From NCBI GenBank assembly GCA_904373265.1, contig CAJFEE010000003.1, positions 1 to 64,000 of the forward strand: a DNA stretch of 64,000 bases, written 5' to 3'. Of the stretch, positions 49,205 to 58,233 are shown one piece after another (the stretch's first letter is position 1; each line of letters begins with the position of its first letter). This DNA is from Candidatus Harrysmithiimonas galli (GTDB taxonomy: Bacteria; Bacillota; Bacilli; CAJFEE01). The notes beneath the pieces were generated by a model. It was not told the origin of the DNA. It did not search any database and saw only the letters and a list, made by a program, of their open reading frames with translations. The position numbers and the translations under genes were made by a program.

Positions 49205-50183
49205 CTTCCCCCTTTATTTCTTCTAAAATTTGAACTGCCATTTTTTTATTGATTTGACCAATTTGCCCGTAAAACTTGGACTCTTCTCCAACTTTCACTA
49301 ATAGGGGGGCATCTAATCTTTGTTCCAACTGGATTACATCTCCAATCTCTAAAGCCAAAAATTCTGATACAGAAATCTCAGTTCTTCCCAATTCCGCACT
49401 AATGGATAAATATGTATGCCGAATATTCTTTTTTAATGCAAGAACATTTTCCTCTTCTTCATGATCCGACTTATCTTGAATCCAATAATGTACAGATAAT
49501 TTAGACATAACTTTCTCCAACAGAACATGCGGAAAACATAAATTAATTTTATCGCTATAATCGCCAATTTGTAAAGTTAATGTAATGACAATCACTGTTT
49601 CATTTGGAGAAACAAGCTGTAAAAATTGAGGATTGACTTCCAATTCCTGTAAAAGAGGATTAATCTCTTCAACAGACTCCCAAGCTTCGGCTAAACAATC
49701 TATGGAGCTCTCAAAAAAATTGGACAAAATTTTGGTTTCTATTTCTGTTAAATCACCTTTTTTATTATAAATATCTCCACTTCCGCCCAATAAACGATCC
49801 AACATAACAAAAGCAATTGTCGGATTAACCTCCATAATCATTTTACCATCCAATTCTGGAATATCAAATACGTTTAAAATTGTCATGCTTGGTATGGAAC
49901 GTATAAATTCTTCATACGGCAGTTGATCAACGGAAGCAACATTTACTTGTGTATAAATACGTAATTGAGCAGAAAAAAAGTTTGTTAAAATGCGAGCAAA
50001 ATTCTCATGGATACGCACCAAACTTCTGATTTGATCTTTAGAAATTCTCAATGCACGTTTAAAATCATAATTTCTGAGCTTTGACTTTTCTTCATCTTTT
50101 TTTAGCTCATCTGCAGACATTTCCCCCATTGCAACTGCATTTAACAAAGCATCAATTTCACTTTGTGACAAAACATCAGCCAT
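49188..50183 (-). CDS. fliM: flagellar motor switch protein FliM
   Basis: This C-ring protein binds CheY-P. The 331-residue protein has the N-terminal CheY-binding peptide LSQSEIDALLNAV, a middle CheC-like domain lacking phosphatase residues (MEVNPTIAFVMLDRLLGG, about 120), and a C-terminal FliN-like domain (SAELGRTEISVSEFLALEIG). GGAGGT precedes the ATG. It lies between fliL and fliY. Confidence 0.97.
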   Translation of the reverse strand: MADVLSQSEIDALLNAVAMGEMSADELKKDEEKSKLRNYDFKRALRISKDQIRSLVRIHENFARILTNFFSAQLRIYTQVNVASVDQLPYEEFIRSIPSMTILNVFDIPELDGKMIMEVNPTIAFVMLDRLLGGSGDIYNKKGDLTEIETKILSNFFESSIDCLAEAWESVEEINPLLQELEVNPQFLQLVSPNETVIVITLTLQIGDYSDKINLCFPHVLLEKVMSKLSVHYWIQDKSDHEEEENVLALKKNIRHTYLSISAELGRTEISVSEFLALEIGDVIQLEQRLDAPLLVKVGEESKFYGQIGQINKKMAVQILEEIKGEDEYDG

Positions 50184-50223
50184 ATTTTAACCACCTCCAA
50201 TATTTGAGGCGAAATGTATGCGA

Positions 50224-50655
50224 TTATTGAATAATTTTTGAGGTAATAAAAACTTTGGTTACCTTTCCATTTTGCATATAAGCATTGATTTGAGAAAGCA
50301 AGGCATCTTGAAATTGCAATAATTGTTCCTTGTTTTGCAGATCCTCAGCAGAATATTGCAGCGCTTCCTTAATAACAATATCATTAAACTGGTAAATTCT
50401 TTGTGTCAATTCTTCTGCAGCTTTAACACCATCTGTTTGTAATTTAAAAGCAATTTTTATATAACTATCATTTTTTAAATTCGTCATAATTTCCGGAATA
50501 TCAACAGATTGTAAGACCAAATCTTCAATCGGAGGCTCTGTGGCAACAACCACTTTTGCGTCTCCCATCATTTTAAACATAAAGACAACACCAACTGCAA
50601 CAATGGCAATGGTTAAGATCAACACAACTGAGATGATCACAATTTTATTCTTCAT
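50224..50655 (-). CDS. fliL: flagellar basal body-associated protein FliL
   Basis: FliL surrounds the stator units and supports torque. The 143-residue protein has one N-terminal membrane helix (about 5-27) and an extracellular stomatin-like domain with IPEIMTNLKNDSYIKIAFKL. Its start and AAGGAG site lie within the end of flbD (11-bp overlap). Confidence 0.93.
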   Translation of the reverse strand: MKNKIVIISVVLILTIAIVAVGVVFMFKMMGDAKVVVATEPPIEDLVLQSVDIPEIMTNLKNDSYIKIAFKLQTDGVKAAEELTQRIYQFNDIVIKEALQYSAEDLQNKEQLLQFQDALLSQINAYMQNGKVTKVFITSKIIQ

Positions 50656-50872
50656 AATCAGACTCCTTTATTACCAATTCCTTGCGTCCGAGAATTTGTA
50701 TGGATCGATAAAAATTCATAATTTTATCATTTACTTCTTCAATCGGATTGGTTACAACAAATATTTTTCCGTTGCTTAATGTAATCGTTGTATCCGGATT
50801 GCTTTGCATTTGCTCAATCAGCAACGGGTTTACCAGAAAGGTTTTTCCGTTCAATTTATTTAATTCAATCAT
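50645..50872 (-). CDS. flbD: FlbD-family protein (SwrD-like)
   Basis: The 75-residue protein starts MIELNKLNGKTFLVNPLLIE and continues with SNPDTTITLSNGKIFVVTNPIEE, the full FlbD family signature. The Bacillus member SwrD increases flagellar power by supporting stator function. The start is uncertain: the ATG at 50872 fits the family, while an in-frame TTG at 50890 would add six residues; neither has a strong ribosome binding site. It is between flgE and fliL as in Bacillus. Confidence 0.9.
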   Translation of the reverse strand: MIELNKLNGKTFLVNPLLIEQMQSNPDTTITLSNGKIFVVTNPIEEVNDKIMNFYRSIQILGRKELVIKESDYEE

Positions 50873-50921
50873 AGAAAGGGGCTTAAGCAAGAAAAATCTC
50901 TCACTTAAGTCCTTCTCCCCC

Positions 50922-51941
50922 CTAACGTTTTAAATTTACAAGCTCTTGTAAAATCTCATCCGATGTTGTAATAATGCGTGAATTGGCCTGGAATGAACGC
51001 TGACCAACAATCATTTCTGTAAATTCCTCAGACAAATCAACATTGGACATTTCCAACGTACCAGAAACAACAGAACCACTTCCGCCACTTCTTGGCCAAA
51101 GTTCTTGCGGCTCACCAGAATTTGCTGAAACGGTATACAAATTCCCCCCGACTTTTTCCAATCCTTCTGCATTAGCAAATTTCGTTAACTGAATTTGACC
51201 GATTACACGTGGTTGAATATCTCCTTCATAGATCGCATTGATCGTACCATCCTGCCCAATAGAGAAAGATTTTAACTTTGGATTCGGAACAGGAGGGTTT
51301 TGTTGCGCTGCCACTACATAGGTAATTTGACCATTTTGATTTAACTGCTGAATATGTGTTACTTCAGACGGAATAAACAATTTTCTATCTTGAGGATCAA
51401 CGGCCACACCATTTTGACCTGGCTGAACTGTCGGATTGGCGGAAGGAACATTAGCAGGAACCTCACCACTCGGTACATTCCCTACGTTTTGTGGAACTTC
51501 GATATACATTTGCCCAATTAAGCTATAACCCTCTGAGCTAACCAAGTTTCCATCGGCATCCAAATAGAAATTACCAGCACGAGTATAAAAAGGTGTTCCA
51601 GAACCATCATAAACCGTAAAATAGCCATCCCCGCTAATGCCCAAATCCAAAGTACGATTGGTCGTTTGTAGGTTCCCCTGTGTAGCAATTGTATCAATGG
51701 AAGCAATTTGTGCACCCAAACCAACTTGCCGCGGATTGGTTCCTCCAACACCACCAATATTGGTAGCCGGAATACTAGAACCAGTTGCACCTGCCATATT
51801 TTGTGAAACCATATCTTTAAAAGTAATTCGACCTTTTTTAAAGCCATACGTATTGACATTGGCAATATTGTTTCCAACTACATCTAATTTTGTTTGCGAA
51901 TTTCTTAATCCACTGATTCCTGAATACATTGAACGTAACAT
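50922..51941 (-). CDS. flgE: flagellar hook protein FlgE
   Basis: The 339-residue protein polymerises into the hook. The N-terminus MLRSMYSGISGLRNSQTKLDV with NNIANVNTYGFKKGRITF is the rod/hook family signature; DLGISGDGYFTVYDG follows, and the C-terminus has SNVDLSEEFTEMIVGQRSFQ. The middle has a P/V/N-rich insert (about 155-195). It is short relative to many hook proteins, as in Bacillus, where the equivalent gene was once called flgG. The adjacent flgD cap and fliK ruler support the hook assignment. Confidence 0.93.
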   Translation of the reverse strand: MLRSMYSGISGLRNSQTKLDVVGNNIANVNTYGFKKGRITFKDMVSQNMAGATGSSIPATNIGGVGGTNPRQVGLGAQIASIDTIATQGNLQTTNRTLDLGISGDGYFTVYDGSGTPFYTRAGNFYLDADGNLVSSEGYSLIGQMYIEVPQNVGNVPSGEVPANVPSANPTVQPGQNGVAVDPQDRKLFIPSEVTHIQQLNQNGQITYVVAAQQNPPVPNPKLKSFSIGQDGTINAIYEGDIQPRVIGQIQLTKFANAEGLEKVGGNLYTVSANSGEPQELWPRSGGSGSVVSGTLEMSNVDLSEEFTEMIVGQRSFQANSRIITTSDEILQELVNLKR

Positions 51942-51994
51942 AGGGTTCTCTCCATTTCTTTTTATGAATTTTTTATCATGAAAATATTTGACTT

Positions 51995-52600
51995 CTAATT
52001 GACATTAGAAGAACCGACTGAATTGGTTGAGACATTCGGACTGATTGTGCCACTGTCTGCATCTGCTTCAGGATTTTCATCCTCCCCAGCATCGGGATTA
52101 TTGGCATCTTCTGTTAAAACTTTACCGATTGATTCGACATAACCAACATCTACAATTTTTCCGTTTTCCAAGGACAAAACTACGGATCCATCTATGAAAC
52201 TTACACCTGTTACAATAGAAGAACCTGTATCTTTTGTAATGGTACCATCTTCATTTTGTACCGGAATAATATAAGAAATTTCCTTTCCAATTAAAGTTGA
52301 ATACTGCATAACACTGTTAGACATTTGGAAGCTAAAATAAGTCGCCATTGTTTCATTCATAGCCATCAATTGTTCCAAAGTTGTAAATTGCGCCATTTGC
52401 GCAATGGATTCGGAATTATCCATTGGTTCCAACGGATCTTGATATCTGATCTGTGCCATTAGCAGTTTGAGAAATGCTTCTTTATCCAAATCAGCACCTT
52501 TTCCTGCATTGGGTCTTGAATTGGTTTGATTAACCAACTCTTGATCAACAGCTGTTATAGCACTATTCATCTGTGTATAAATATCATTTGCATCGCTCAC
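51995..52600 (-). CDS. flgD: hook cap protein FlgD
   Basis: FlgD scaffolds hook assembly. The 201-residue protein has the N-terminal family stretch DKEAFLKLLMAQIRYQDPLEP (about 37-57) with NSESIAQMAQFTTLEQL, then a shortened hook-cap domain and an acidic, S/N-rich tail. The GTG start at 52600 overlaps the fliK stop as GTGA, with GGAGG seven bases upstream. Confidence 0.94.
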   Translation of the reverse strand: MSDANDIYTQMNSAITAVDQELVNQTNSRPNAGKGADLDKEAFLKLLMAQIRYQDPLEPMDNSESIAQMAQFTTLEQLMAMNETMATYFSFQMSNSVMQYSTLIGKEISYIIPVQNEDGTITKDTGSSIVTGVSFIDGSVVLSLENGKIVDVGYVESIGKVLTEDANNPDAGEDENPEADADSGTISPNVSTNSVGSSNVN

Positions 52601-53958
52601 AGCTTAACCTCCTCCACAAATTCTTTTATGTTTTCCATATAATCCTTGAATGTAATCACCTGCGCTTCATCTTCAGACTCTCGCATATCCTGTGATTGGT
52701 CGTTTTGCTTTTTGCTTTGATCAGAATTTCCTAAGAAATCTCGCCCAGCTTGCTTTTGAAACTTCTCAAAATCTAAATTCGATGAAATCTCAAATTTATC
52801 AACTTGTATATTTTGTGCTGCAAACGAGTTTTTCAATCCAGAAAGATGAGATTCTATTAAGTTACGAACCTGTTCATTTTGCACATGCAGCTTGGCAACG
52901 AGCGAAGTTTGAGATTGAATCAATTCAATCCGAATCGTGCCCAAGGTTTCCGGATGCAATTTAATGACAAGTTTGTTAAACATAGCATTTTTCATAAAAC
53001 TACTACTTGAAAGAAGTTTTTCAAAATTTTTCATAAAACTTTCCGTATTGACTTGATTTCCGTTTGTATCCACCCGCAATGTCAGTTGTTGCACTTTCGG
53101 CATTTCTGATTGCCAAACGACTTTGGATGTGTCTGTTCTTAATAAAAATGGCTGCTGCTTACTACTGGTTTGCTTTTGACTCTGTTCTGTTTCACCTTCT
53201 TTGCTATTTTGCGATTGTGCACCAACAGACATAGAATGAATTGTTGGAGACACAACCGGTTTAGATTCACCAGCACTTGAATTCACTGGAGTTTTTGCAT
53301 CTGTTATTACCGTCTGACTATTTAATAGTTGACCATTATTCTTATATTCGGTGATTTTTGCTAACAGATGCAAAACCTTTGAATCAACTGCTGATAAGTT
53401 TTCCTGTTTTAACAAAATTTGCTGAAGTTGATTCATCATTTTTGTTAAATCATTAATTTGCGTTTTAGACAATGTATCTAAAAAACGCTGAAACTTCTCA
53501 TTAGAAAAATGAAAAATGGCTGACTCCATATTTTCTAACTGTAAAGCATTCCCAGAGCTTTCTTGAAAATAACTCATTATTTGCGAAACCAATGTATTTA
53601 ATTGAAGAAACAGCTGTTCAAGCTCTTGCTCAACGATTGTCGTATTCTCTAGTCCCTGTACTTCAGACAACAATGAAATCTGTTCATCCAGATTTAAAAG
53701 TAAATTTTGCAATTCATTTAAAAGATTTTGAAAAACGGCTTCATCTAAAACGGGAGAATCGATATTTTCAGCATTCTTTTCAATTCCGTTCAAATGAAGC
53801 GACTGATTCATTTGTTCAGCAAATGTACTTGCTTTCATATCGCTTTTGTTGCTTCCAGAAACAGGAGTAGAAGTAGCAGAAGATGTTGCCGATTTTGATT
53901 GGGTCATTGCATTTGCAGATGGTGCCATTTGTAAAGCCATTAACGCCGAAAAATCCAT
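52597..53958 (-). CDS. fliK: flagellar hook-length control protein FliK
   Basis: FliK measures hook length and triggers the substrate switch in FlhB. The 453-residue protein has a long Q/S/N-rich N-terminal ruler region and a C-terminal domain with VIKLHPETLGTIRIELIQSQ and LVAKLHVQNEQVRNLIESHL (about 335-385), the family core. The ATG at 53958 has AGAGG eight bases upstream. It is between motE and flgD. Confidence 0.93.
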   Translation of the reverse strand: MDFSALMALQMAPSANAMTQSKSATSSATSTPVSGSNKSDMKASTFAEQMNQSLHLNGIEKNAENIDSPVLDEAVFQNLLNELQNLLLNLDEQISLLSEVQGLENTTIVEQELEQLFLQLNTLVSQIMSYFQESSGNALQLENMESAIFHFSNEKFQRFLDTLSKTQINDLTKMMNQLQQILLKQENLSAVDSKVLHLLAKITEYKNNGQLLNSQTVITDAKTPVNSSAGESKPVVSPTIHSMSVGAQSQNSKEGETEQSQKQTSSKQQPFLLRTDTSKVVWQSEMPKVQQLTLRVDTNGNQVNTESFMKNFEKLLSSSSFMKNAMFNKLVIKLHPETLGTIRIELIQSQTSLVAKLHVQNEQVRNLIESHLSGLKNSFAAQNIQVDKFEISSNLDFEKFQKQAGRDFLGNSDQSKKQNDQSQDMRESEDEAQVITFKDYMENIKEFVEEVKL

Positions 53959-53973
53959 ACATACCACCTCTCT

Positions 53974-54627
53974 CTAATTTTTAATCTTTGTAATAGCCAA
54001 AGCCAAGTTTGCAGCAGTTTCAGGTGTCATCTTTTCCAAAATAGCTGTCATTGCATCATTTTTCATTCGTGATAGTAGTACAATGGCATCTTTTTCATCC
54101 CAATATTCAATCAGTTCAGCTGCTTTTTTTGGTGACATGGATTCAAAAGATTTCACAATCTCTGAATAATCCACTTCAGCCGCTTGCATAGCGTCCTGCT
54201 TTTGCTGCAATTGTTGCTTTAAATCTGTTATTTCTTTATTTAACTGCTCAATCAATTGGTTTTTATCTTCAACATCTTTGGTTAAAGCATCGATCTGTGT
54301 CACATATTCCGTATTGTTTGCTTCCAATTCGACGACTTTTTCTCCAATTTCCTGAATCTCTTTTTCTGCCGAATCTGAGTCATCGACAAGTGAGGAAATA
54401 AAAGGAATTTTACTTGCATATTTATTCATCGTATCAAATACATTGACATCAGCAACAAATAAAATGACCAAAACAACCATAACAGCAAACATAAGTGGAA
54501 TAATAACAACAAATAAAATCCATTGAAAAATCCCACCTTTTTTCTTTTCATCCTCTACATTTTCAGTCGGATCCAATTCCGATTGATTTTGTGGGATTTC
54601 TATTTTTTCCTTCGCTTGTTTAGCCAA
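53974..54627 (-). CDS. MotE-family / YlxF-like protein (MgtE-N-like C-terminus)
   Basis: The 217-residue protein has a cytosolic N-terminus, one membrane helix (about 33-57), a coiled coil (about 85-150), and a C-terminal helical domain with SMSPKKAAELIEYWDEKDAI and ILEKMTPETAANLALAI, like the magnesium-transporter MgtE N-domain. Related YlxF/MotE proteins act at the flagellar motor; MotE is a chaperone of MotC in other bacteria. The start is TTG at 54627 with AGGTG seven bases upstream, overlapping the end of fliJ's stop region. Exact function here is unknown. Confidence 0.85.
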   Translation of the reverse strand: MAKQAKEKIEIPQNQSELDPTENVEDEKKKGGIFQWILFVVIIPLMFAVMVVLVILFVADVNVFDTMNKYASKIPFISSLVDDSDSAEKEIQEIGEKVVELEANNTEYVTQIDALTKDVEDKNQLIEQLNKEITDLKQQLQQKQDAMQAAEVDYSEIVKSFESMSPKKAAELIEYWDEKDAIVLLSRMKNDAMTAILEKMTPETAANLALAITKIKN

Positions 54628-54633
54628 TTTTTA

Positions 54634-55080
54634 TCACCTTCTTGCTCGATTCATGAACATTTGAATGGAGATTTCATCCATTTGATTCATTTCGCTCTGT
54701 TTTAGTTGCTCCATAAAGAGAAGAAAGTCTTTTTCCTTCATTTTTTCGTATTTTTTCACTTCTATATTTGAATCTTTCAATCGACTTTCCATAATGTTCA
54801 TTTTATTTCTTGCTTCAATAACTTTTAATTGCCAAATTGAAATACTTTTCTCCAATGTTTCCAGATAATATTGATGCTGCTTTAAATCAAATACGGATAT
54901 CCCGTTTTTCATATGTTGTTCCTGTCGATCAATTATTTCTTCTTTACTTTTTAATAAATTATAGAGTTTCGTAGCCGCACGTTCAAATTCCGTTTTGGAC
55001 TGTTCAAAGTTCGCTCTAGCTTGATCTTTTTCATTCTCTTTGACATCTAATATTTTTTCAAAGCGGTATGCATAGGCCAA
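54634..55080 (-). CDS. fliJ: flagellar export chaperone FliJ
   Basis: FliJ is the coiled-coil stalk protein of the export ATPase, about 148 residues and nearly all helical, with YAYRFEKILDVKENEKDQAR at the N-terminus. Two ATG codons at 55089 and 55086 lie 0 and 3 bases from AGGAG, too close; a TTG at 55080 is nine bases away and gives the usual short FliJ N-terminus, so I use it with moderate certainty. It is between fliI and motE. Confidence 0.88.
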   Translation of the reverse strand: MAYAYRFEKILDVKENEKDQARANFEQSKTEFERAATKLYNLLKSKEEIIDRQEQHMKNGISVFDLKQHQYYLETLEKSISIWQLKVIEARNKMNIMESRLKDSNIEVKKYEKMKEKDFLLFMEQLKQSEMNQMDEISIQMFMNRARR

Positions 55081-55092
55081 TTTCATCATCTC

Positions 55093-56400
55093 CTAAACAT
55101 AAATTTGTTTTAATTGTTCCAATGCTTCACTTGCCGATACCTTTTCATCGGTAGCTTGCATCAAAAAATTACGAATGGGTTCATGATATTGTATAGCCGC
55201 ATCAATATTGGGAGAAGATCCTTTTTTATATGCACCAATATTGATCAAATCCTCCGCTTCTTGGTATGTGCTTAAAAAACTTCTTGTTTGAACAGCCAAT
55301 TCCTGATGTTCCTTTGAAACAATATGATTCATTACACGACTGACGCTTGCCAACACATTAATTGCTGGATATTGACCTTTATTTGCAAGTCTACGATCCA
55401 ATACAAGATGCCCATCTAAAATTCCGCGAACACAGTCTGTAATCGGTTCATTCATATCATCACCATCAACAAGTACAGTATAAAAAGCTGTAATGGAGCC
55501 TTTATCATTTGTCCCGGTTCGTTCTAATAAACGAGGCATTAATCCAAATACTGAAGGCGGATAACCTTTCGTCGTTGGAGGTTCTCCAATGGCCAAACCA
55601 ATCTCACGTTGCGCCATTGCAATGCGTGTAGTTGAATCAAGTAAAAACATAACATCCATACCCAGATCGCGAAAATATTCTGCAATGGTTGTTGCTGTAT
55701 AGGCAGCTTTTAAACGCATCAAAGCTGGCTGATCAGAAGTTGCCACAACTACAATAGAACGTTTCATCCCTTCCGGTCCTAAATCCCGTTCAATAAATTC
55801 CCGAACTTCCCGACCACGTTCACCAATTAAGGCTATCACATTCATTTTAGCGCTGGTATTTCTTGCAATCATTCCCATTAAAGTGGATTTCCCAACCCCG
55901 CTACCAGCAAAAATCCCCAACCTTTGACCTTTTCCGACTGTAAGCATGATATCAATGGCTCGAACTCCAGTTTCAATTGCTGAACAAATCGGCGGTCTCA
56001 TCATAGGATTAGGCGGATCTTGAACGGTTTGAATATTTTTCAATCCTTTAGGCAGACCAGAACCATCTACCGGAAAGCCTAAGGGATCGAGAATACTTCC
56101 AATTAAAGAACTTCCGATTTTTATTTCTAATGGCTTATTTGTCGTTTCAACAATGCTTCCAAGCGCGATGTCTTCTACATTGGTAAATGGCATCAAAACG
56201 ATAAACTCATCCCGAAATCCAACAACCTCAGCCATAATTTTCTTTTTTTGTCCTCTGCCTACATAGATATAACATACATCACCAATTGACGATTCGGGAC
56301 CACGTGATTCAATCATCAGCCCCATAACTTGTGTAACTTTACCAAAGTATTTATAAGAATCTATAGAGGAAATATGCGAAATTAGCTCTGCTGCCTTCAT
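55093..56400 (-). CDS. fliI: flagellar export ATPase FliI
   Basis: FliI is an F1-like hexameric ATPase that energises substrate unfolding. The 435-residue protein has Walker A GIFAGSGVGKSTLMGMIAR (about 162-180), GERGREVREF, Walker B VMFLLDSTTRIAMAQREIG and YPPSVFGLMPRLLER. The ATG overlaps the fliH stop as ATGA. Confidence 0.97.
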   Translation of the reverse strand: MKAAELISHISSIDSYKYFGKVTQVMGLMIESRGPESSIGDVCYIYVGRGQKKKIMAEVVGFRDEFIVLMPFTNVEDIALGSIVETTNKPLEIKIGSSLIGSILDPLGFPVDGSGLPKGLKNIQTVQDPPNPMMRPPICSAIETGVRAIDIMLTVGKGQRLGIFAGSGVGKSTLMGMIARNTSAKMNVIALIGERGREVREFIERDLGPEGMKRSIVVVATSDQPALMRLKAAYTATTIAEYFRDLGMDVMFLLDSTTRIAMAQREIGLAIGEPPTTKGYPPSVFGLMPRLLERTGTNDKGSITAFYTVLVDGDDMNEPITDCVRGILDGHLVLDRRLANKGQYPAINVLASVSRVMNHIVSKEHQELAVQTRSFLSTYQEAEDLINIGAYKKGSSPNIDAAIQYHEPIRNFLMQATDEKVSASEALEQLKQIYV

Positions 56401-57212
56401 TCTTCGTTGCCTCCCAACAATTCCATCAACCTTGATTTCATCTCCTTTATTTGTGTATCTAAGGAAACATCCACACGACCGATTTCAGAATCAATATAAC
56501 AATCATAAACCCCAATATCATCATCTGGAATGATATAAATCGGATCATCTATTGTAATTAATTGTTGTAATTCATTTTTATATTTTAAAATCCGTTCATA
56601 ATTATCAGGTGAAACACGAATTCGAATGCCACGCATCTCTTTGACTTGTTTTAAAGCAGATTTTACAAATTCAACATATAAGCTTTCATCTTGTAATAAA
56701 TTTTTTCTCAATACACGATTGGCAATTTCAACGGCTAGTTTCATGATCACTTCTTCACTGTCCACAATGTTTGCGACATAATCCTTATTAGAAAGCCCAA
56801 TAATTTTTTGTGCTTCCTCCAAGCGCTCATTGTAAGCAGATTTTCCCTCCAAAAGACCTTCCTGATAGCCACTATCATATGCATTTTGGTATGTTTCTTC
56901 TTTTAATTGTTCACATTCTTTTTGAAAGGCTTCCTGCTGAAGTCGAATCTCATTTTGAACCTCAGACAACCGCATATCAATGTCTTGCTCAATCCCTAAA
57001 ATTTCTTGTTCTAAGGATAGTTTTTTCTCATTTAAGGCTCGGACTTCTTGCTCAATTTCTTCTCTTGGATCATAAATCTCTTCTTCAAGAGGCAATTCTT
57101 CATCGTCGTCATTCAAAGAATCACTCGTTTCAGCAATAATTGGCTTGATATGAATCATAAACGAATCCTTGCCACTGCTTTTAGCAATATGCTTTTTTAT
57201 AATATTAGACAA
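56397..57212 (-). CDS. fliH: flagellar export regulator FliH
   Basis: FliH dimers bind FliI and dock it to the C-ring. The protein of about 271 residues has a short N-terminal FliN-binding region, a long E/Q-rich coiled coil (about 55-140) and a C-terminal FliI-binding domain. The start is chosen at TTG 57212: GGAGGTGAT within the last fliG codons lies just upstream and the product begins (M)SNIIKKHIAK, typical for the family. The ATG at 57221 is only two bases from GGAGG. Either start overlaps fliG. Confidence 0.88.
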   Translation of the reverse strand: MSNIIKKHIAKSSGKDSFMIHIKPIIAETSDSLNDDDEELPLEEEIYDPREEIEQEVRALNEKKLSLEQEILGIEQDIDMRLSEVQNEIRLQQEAFQKECEQLKEETYQNAYDSGYQEGLLEGKSAYNERLEEAQKIIGLSNKDYVANIVDSEEVIMKLAVEIANRVLRKNLLQDESLYVEFVKSALKQVKEMRGIRIRVSPDNYERILKYKNELQQLITIDDPIYIIPDDDIGVYDCYIDSEIGRVDVSLDTQIKEMKSRLMELLGGNEE

Positions 57213-58221
57213 TGATATCATCACCTCCGCCACGTGATACAATAATTTCGCCAGCTTCTTCCAATCGTCTAATGATACCAACAATTCTTGTTTGTGCTTC
57301 CTCAACATCCTTCAGGCGCACTGGTCCCATATACTGCATTTCTTCTTTAAAGTTTTCAGCCATACGTCCAGACATATTTTTAAAAATAATTTCCTGAACT
57401 TCTTCACTGCAAACTTTCAATGCATGCATTAAATCATTATTATCCGCTTCACGAATAACCCGCTGAATAGAACGACTGTCCAAAGTAACAATATCTTCGA
57501 AAACAAACATTCTTTTGCGAATTTCTTCGGCCAATTCAGGATCACGAACTTCAAGTGCATCCAAAATGGTTCTTTCTGTACTTCTGTCTACACCATTTAA
57601 AACTTCAACAACTGATTCAATACCACCAGTCAAAGTATAGTCCTGTGTGACAGCAGAAGATAATTTTGACTCAAGAACATGCTCAACCTCATAAATAATA
57701 TCTGGAGAAGTACTTTCCATCAAGGCTATTCTTCTTGCAATATCCGCTTGTATTTCTGGAGGAAGTGCTGATAACACTTGTCCAGCCTTCACAGGATCTA
57801 GATAAGATAGCACCAAGGAAATCGTCTGTGGATGCTCTCCTTGTATAAAGTTCAAAATTTGCATTGGATCAGCTTTGCGTGCAAAATCAAATGGTCGTAC
57901 CTGCAAGGAGGAAGTTAAGCGGTTTAAAATATTTTTTGCCTGTTCTTCTCCTAAAGCTTTTTCTAATATTTCTTTCGCATAATTCACGCCTCCTTGCGCA
58001 ATATAATCTTGCGCAAGTGCCATTTGATGAAACTCATCCAAAATCGCTTCCTTTGTATCGTTATCAACCATCTTAACACTTGAAATATCCAATGTCAGTT
58101 TTTCAATTTCTTCCTCTGATAAATACTTATAAATTTGCGCGGAAATATCTGGTCCTAAGGAAATAAGCAAAATTGCTGCTTTTTGTCTGTTGGTTAGCTG
58201 ATATGCATCTTTTTTAGCCAA
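57205..58221 (-). CDS. fliG: flagellar motor switch protein FliG
   Basis: FliG joins the MS ring to the C-ring and contacts the stator. The 338-residue protein has N, middle and C domains. EHPQTISLVLSYLDPVKAG (about 128-146) contains the EHPQ motif for FliM binding, and the C-terminal torque helix holds RSIQRVIREADNNDLMHAL with its charged residues. It is between fliF and fliH. Confidence 0.98.
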   Translation of the reverse strand: MAKKDAYQLTNRQKAAILLISLGPDISAQIYKYLSEEEIEKLTLDISSVKMVDNDTKEAILDEFHQMALAQDYIAQGGVNYAKEILEKALGEEQAKNILNRLTSSLQVRPFDFARKADPMQILNFIQGEHPQTISLVLSYLDPVKAGQVLSALPPEIQADIARRIALMESTSPDIIYEVEHVLESKLSSAVTQDYTLTGGIESVVEVLNGVDRSTERTILDALEVRDPELAEEIRKRMFVFEDIVTLDSRSIQRVIREADNNDLMHALKVCSEEVQEIIFKNMSGRMAENFKEEMQYMGPVRLKDVEEAQTRIVGIIRRLEEAGEIIVSRGGGDDIIV

Positions 58222-58233
58222 ATGATTTCCCTC

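Noticed and set aside
50922-51941. Naming the hook gene flgG (distal rod)
   Set aside because: Neighbouring flgD and fliK and correspondence with the Bacillus hook gene favour flgE, although the N-terminal region alone would fit both.
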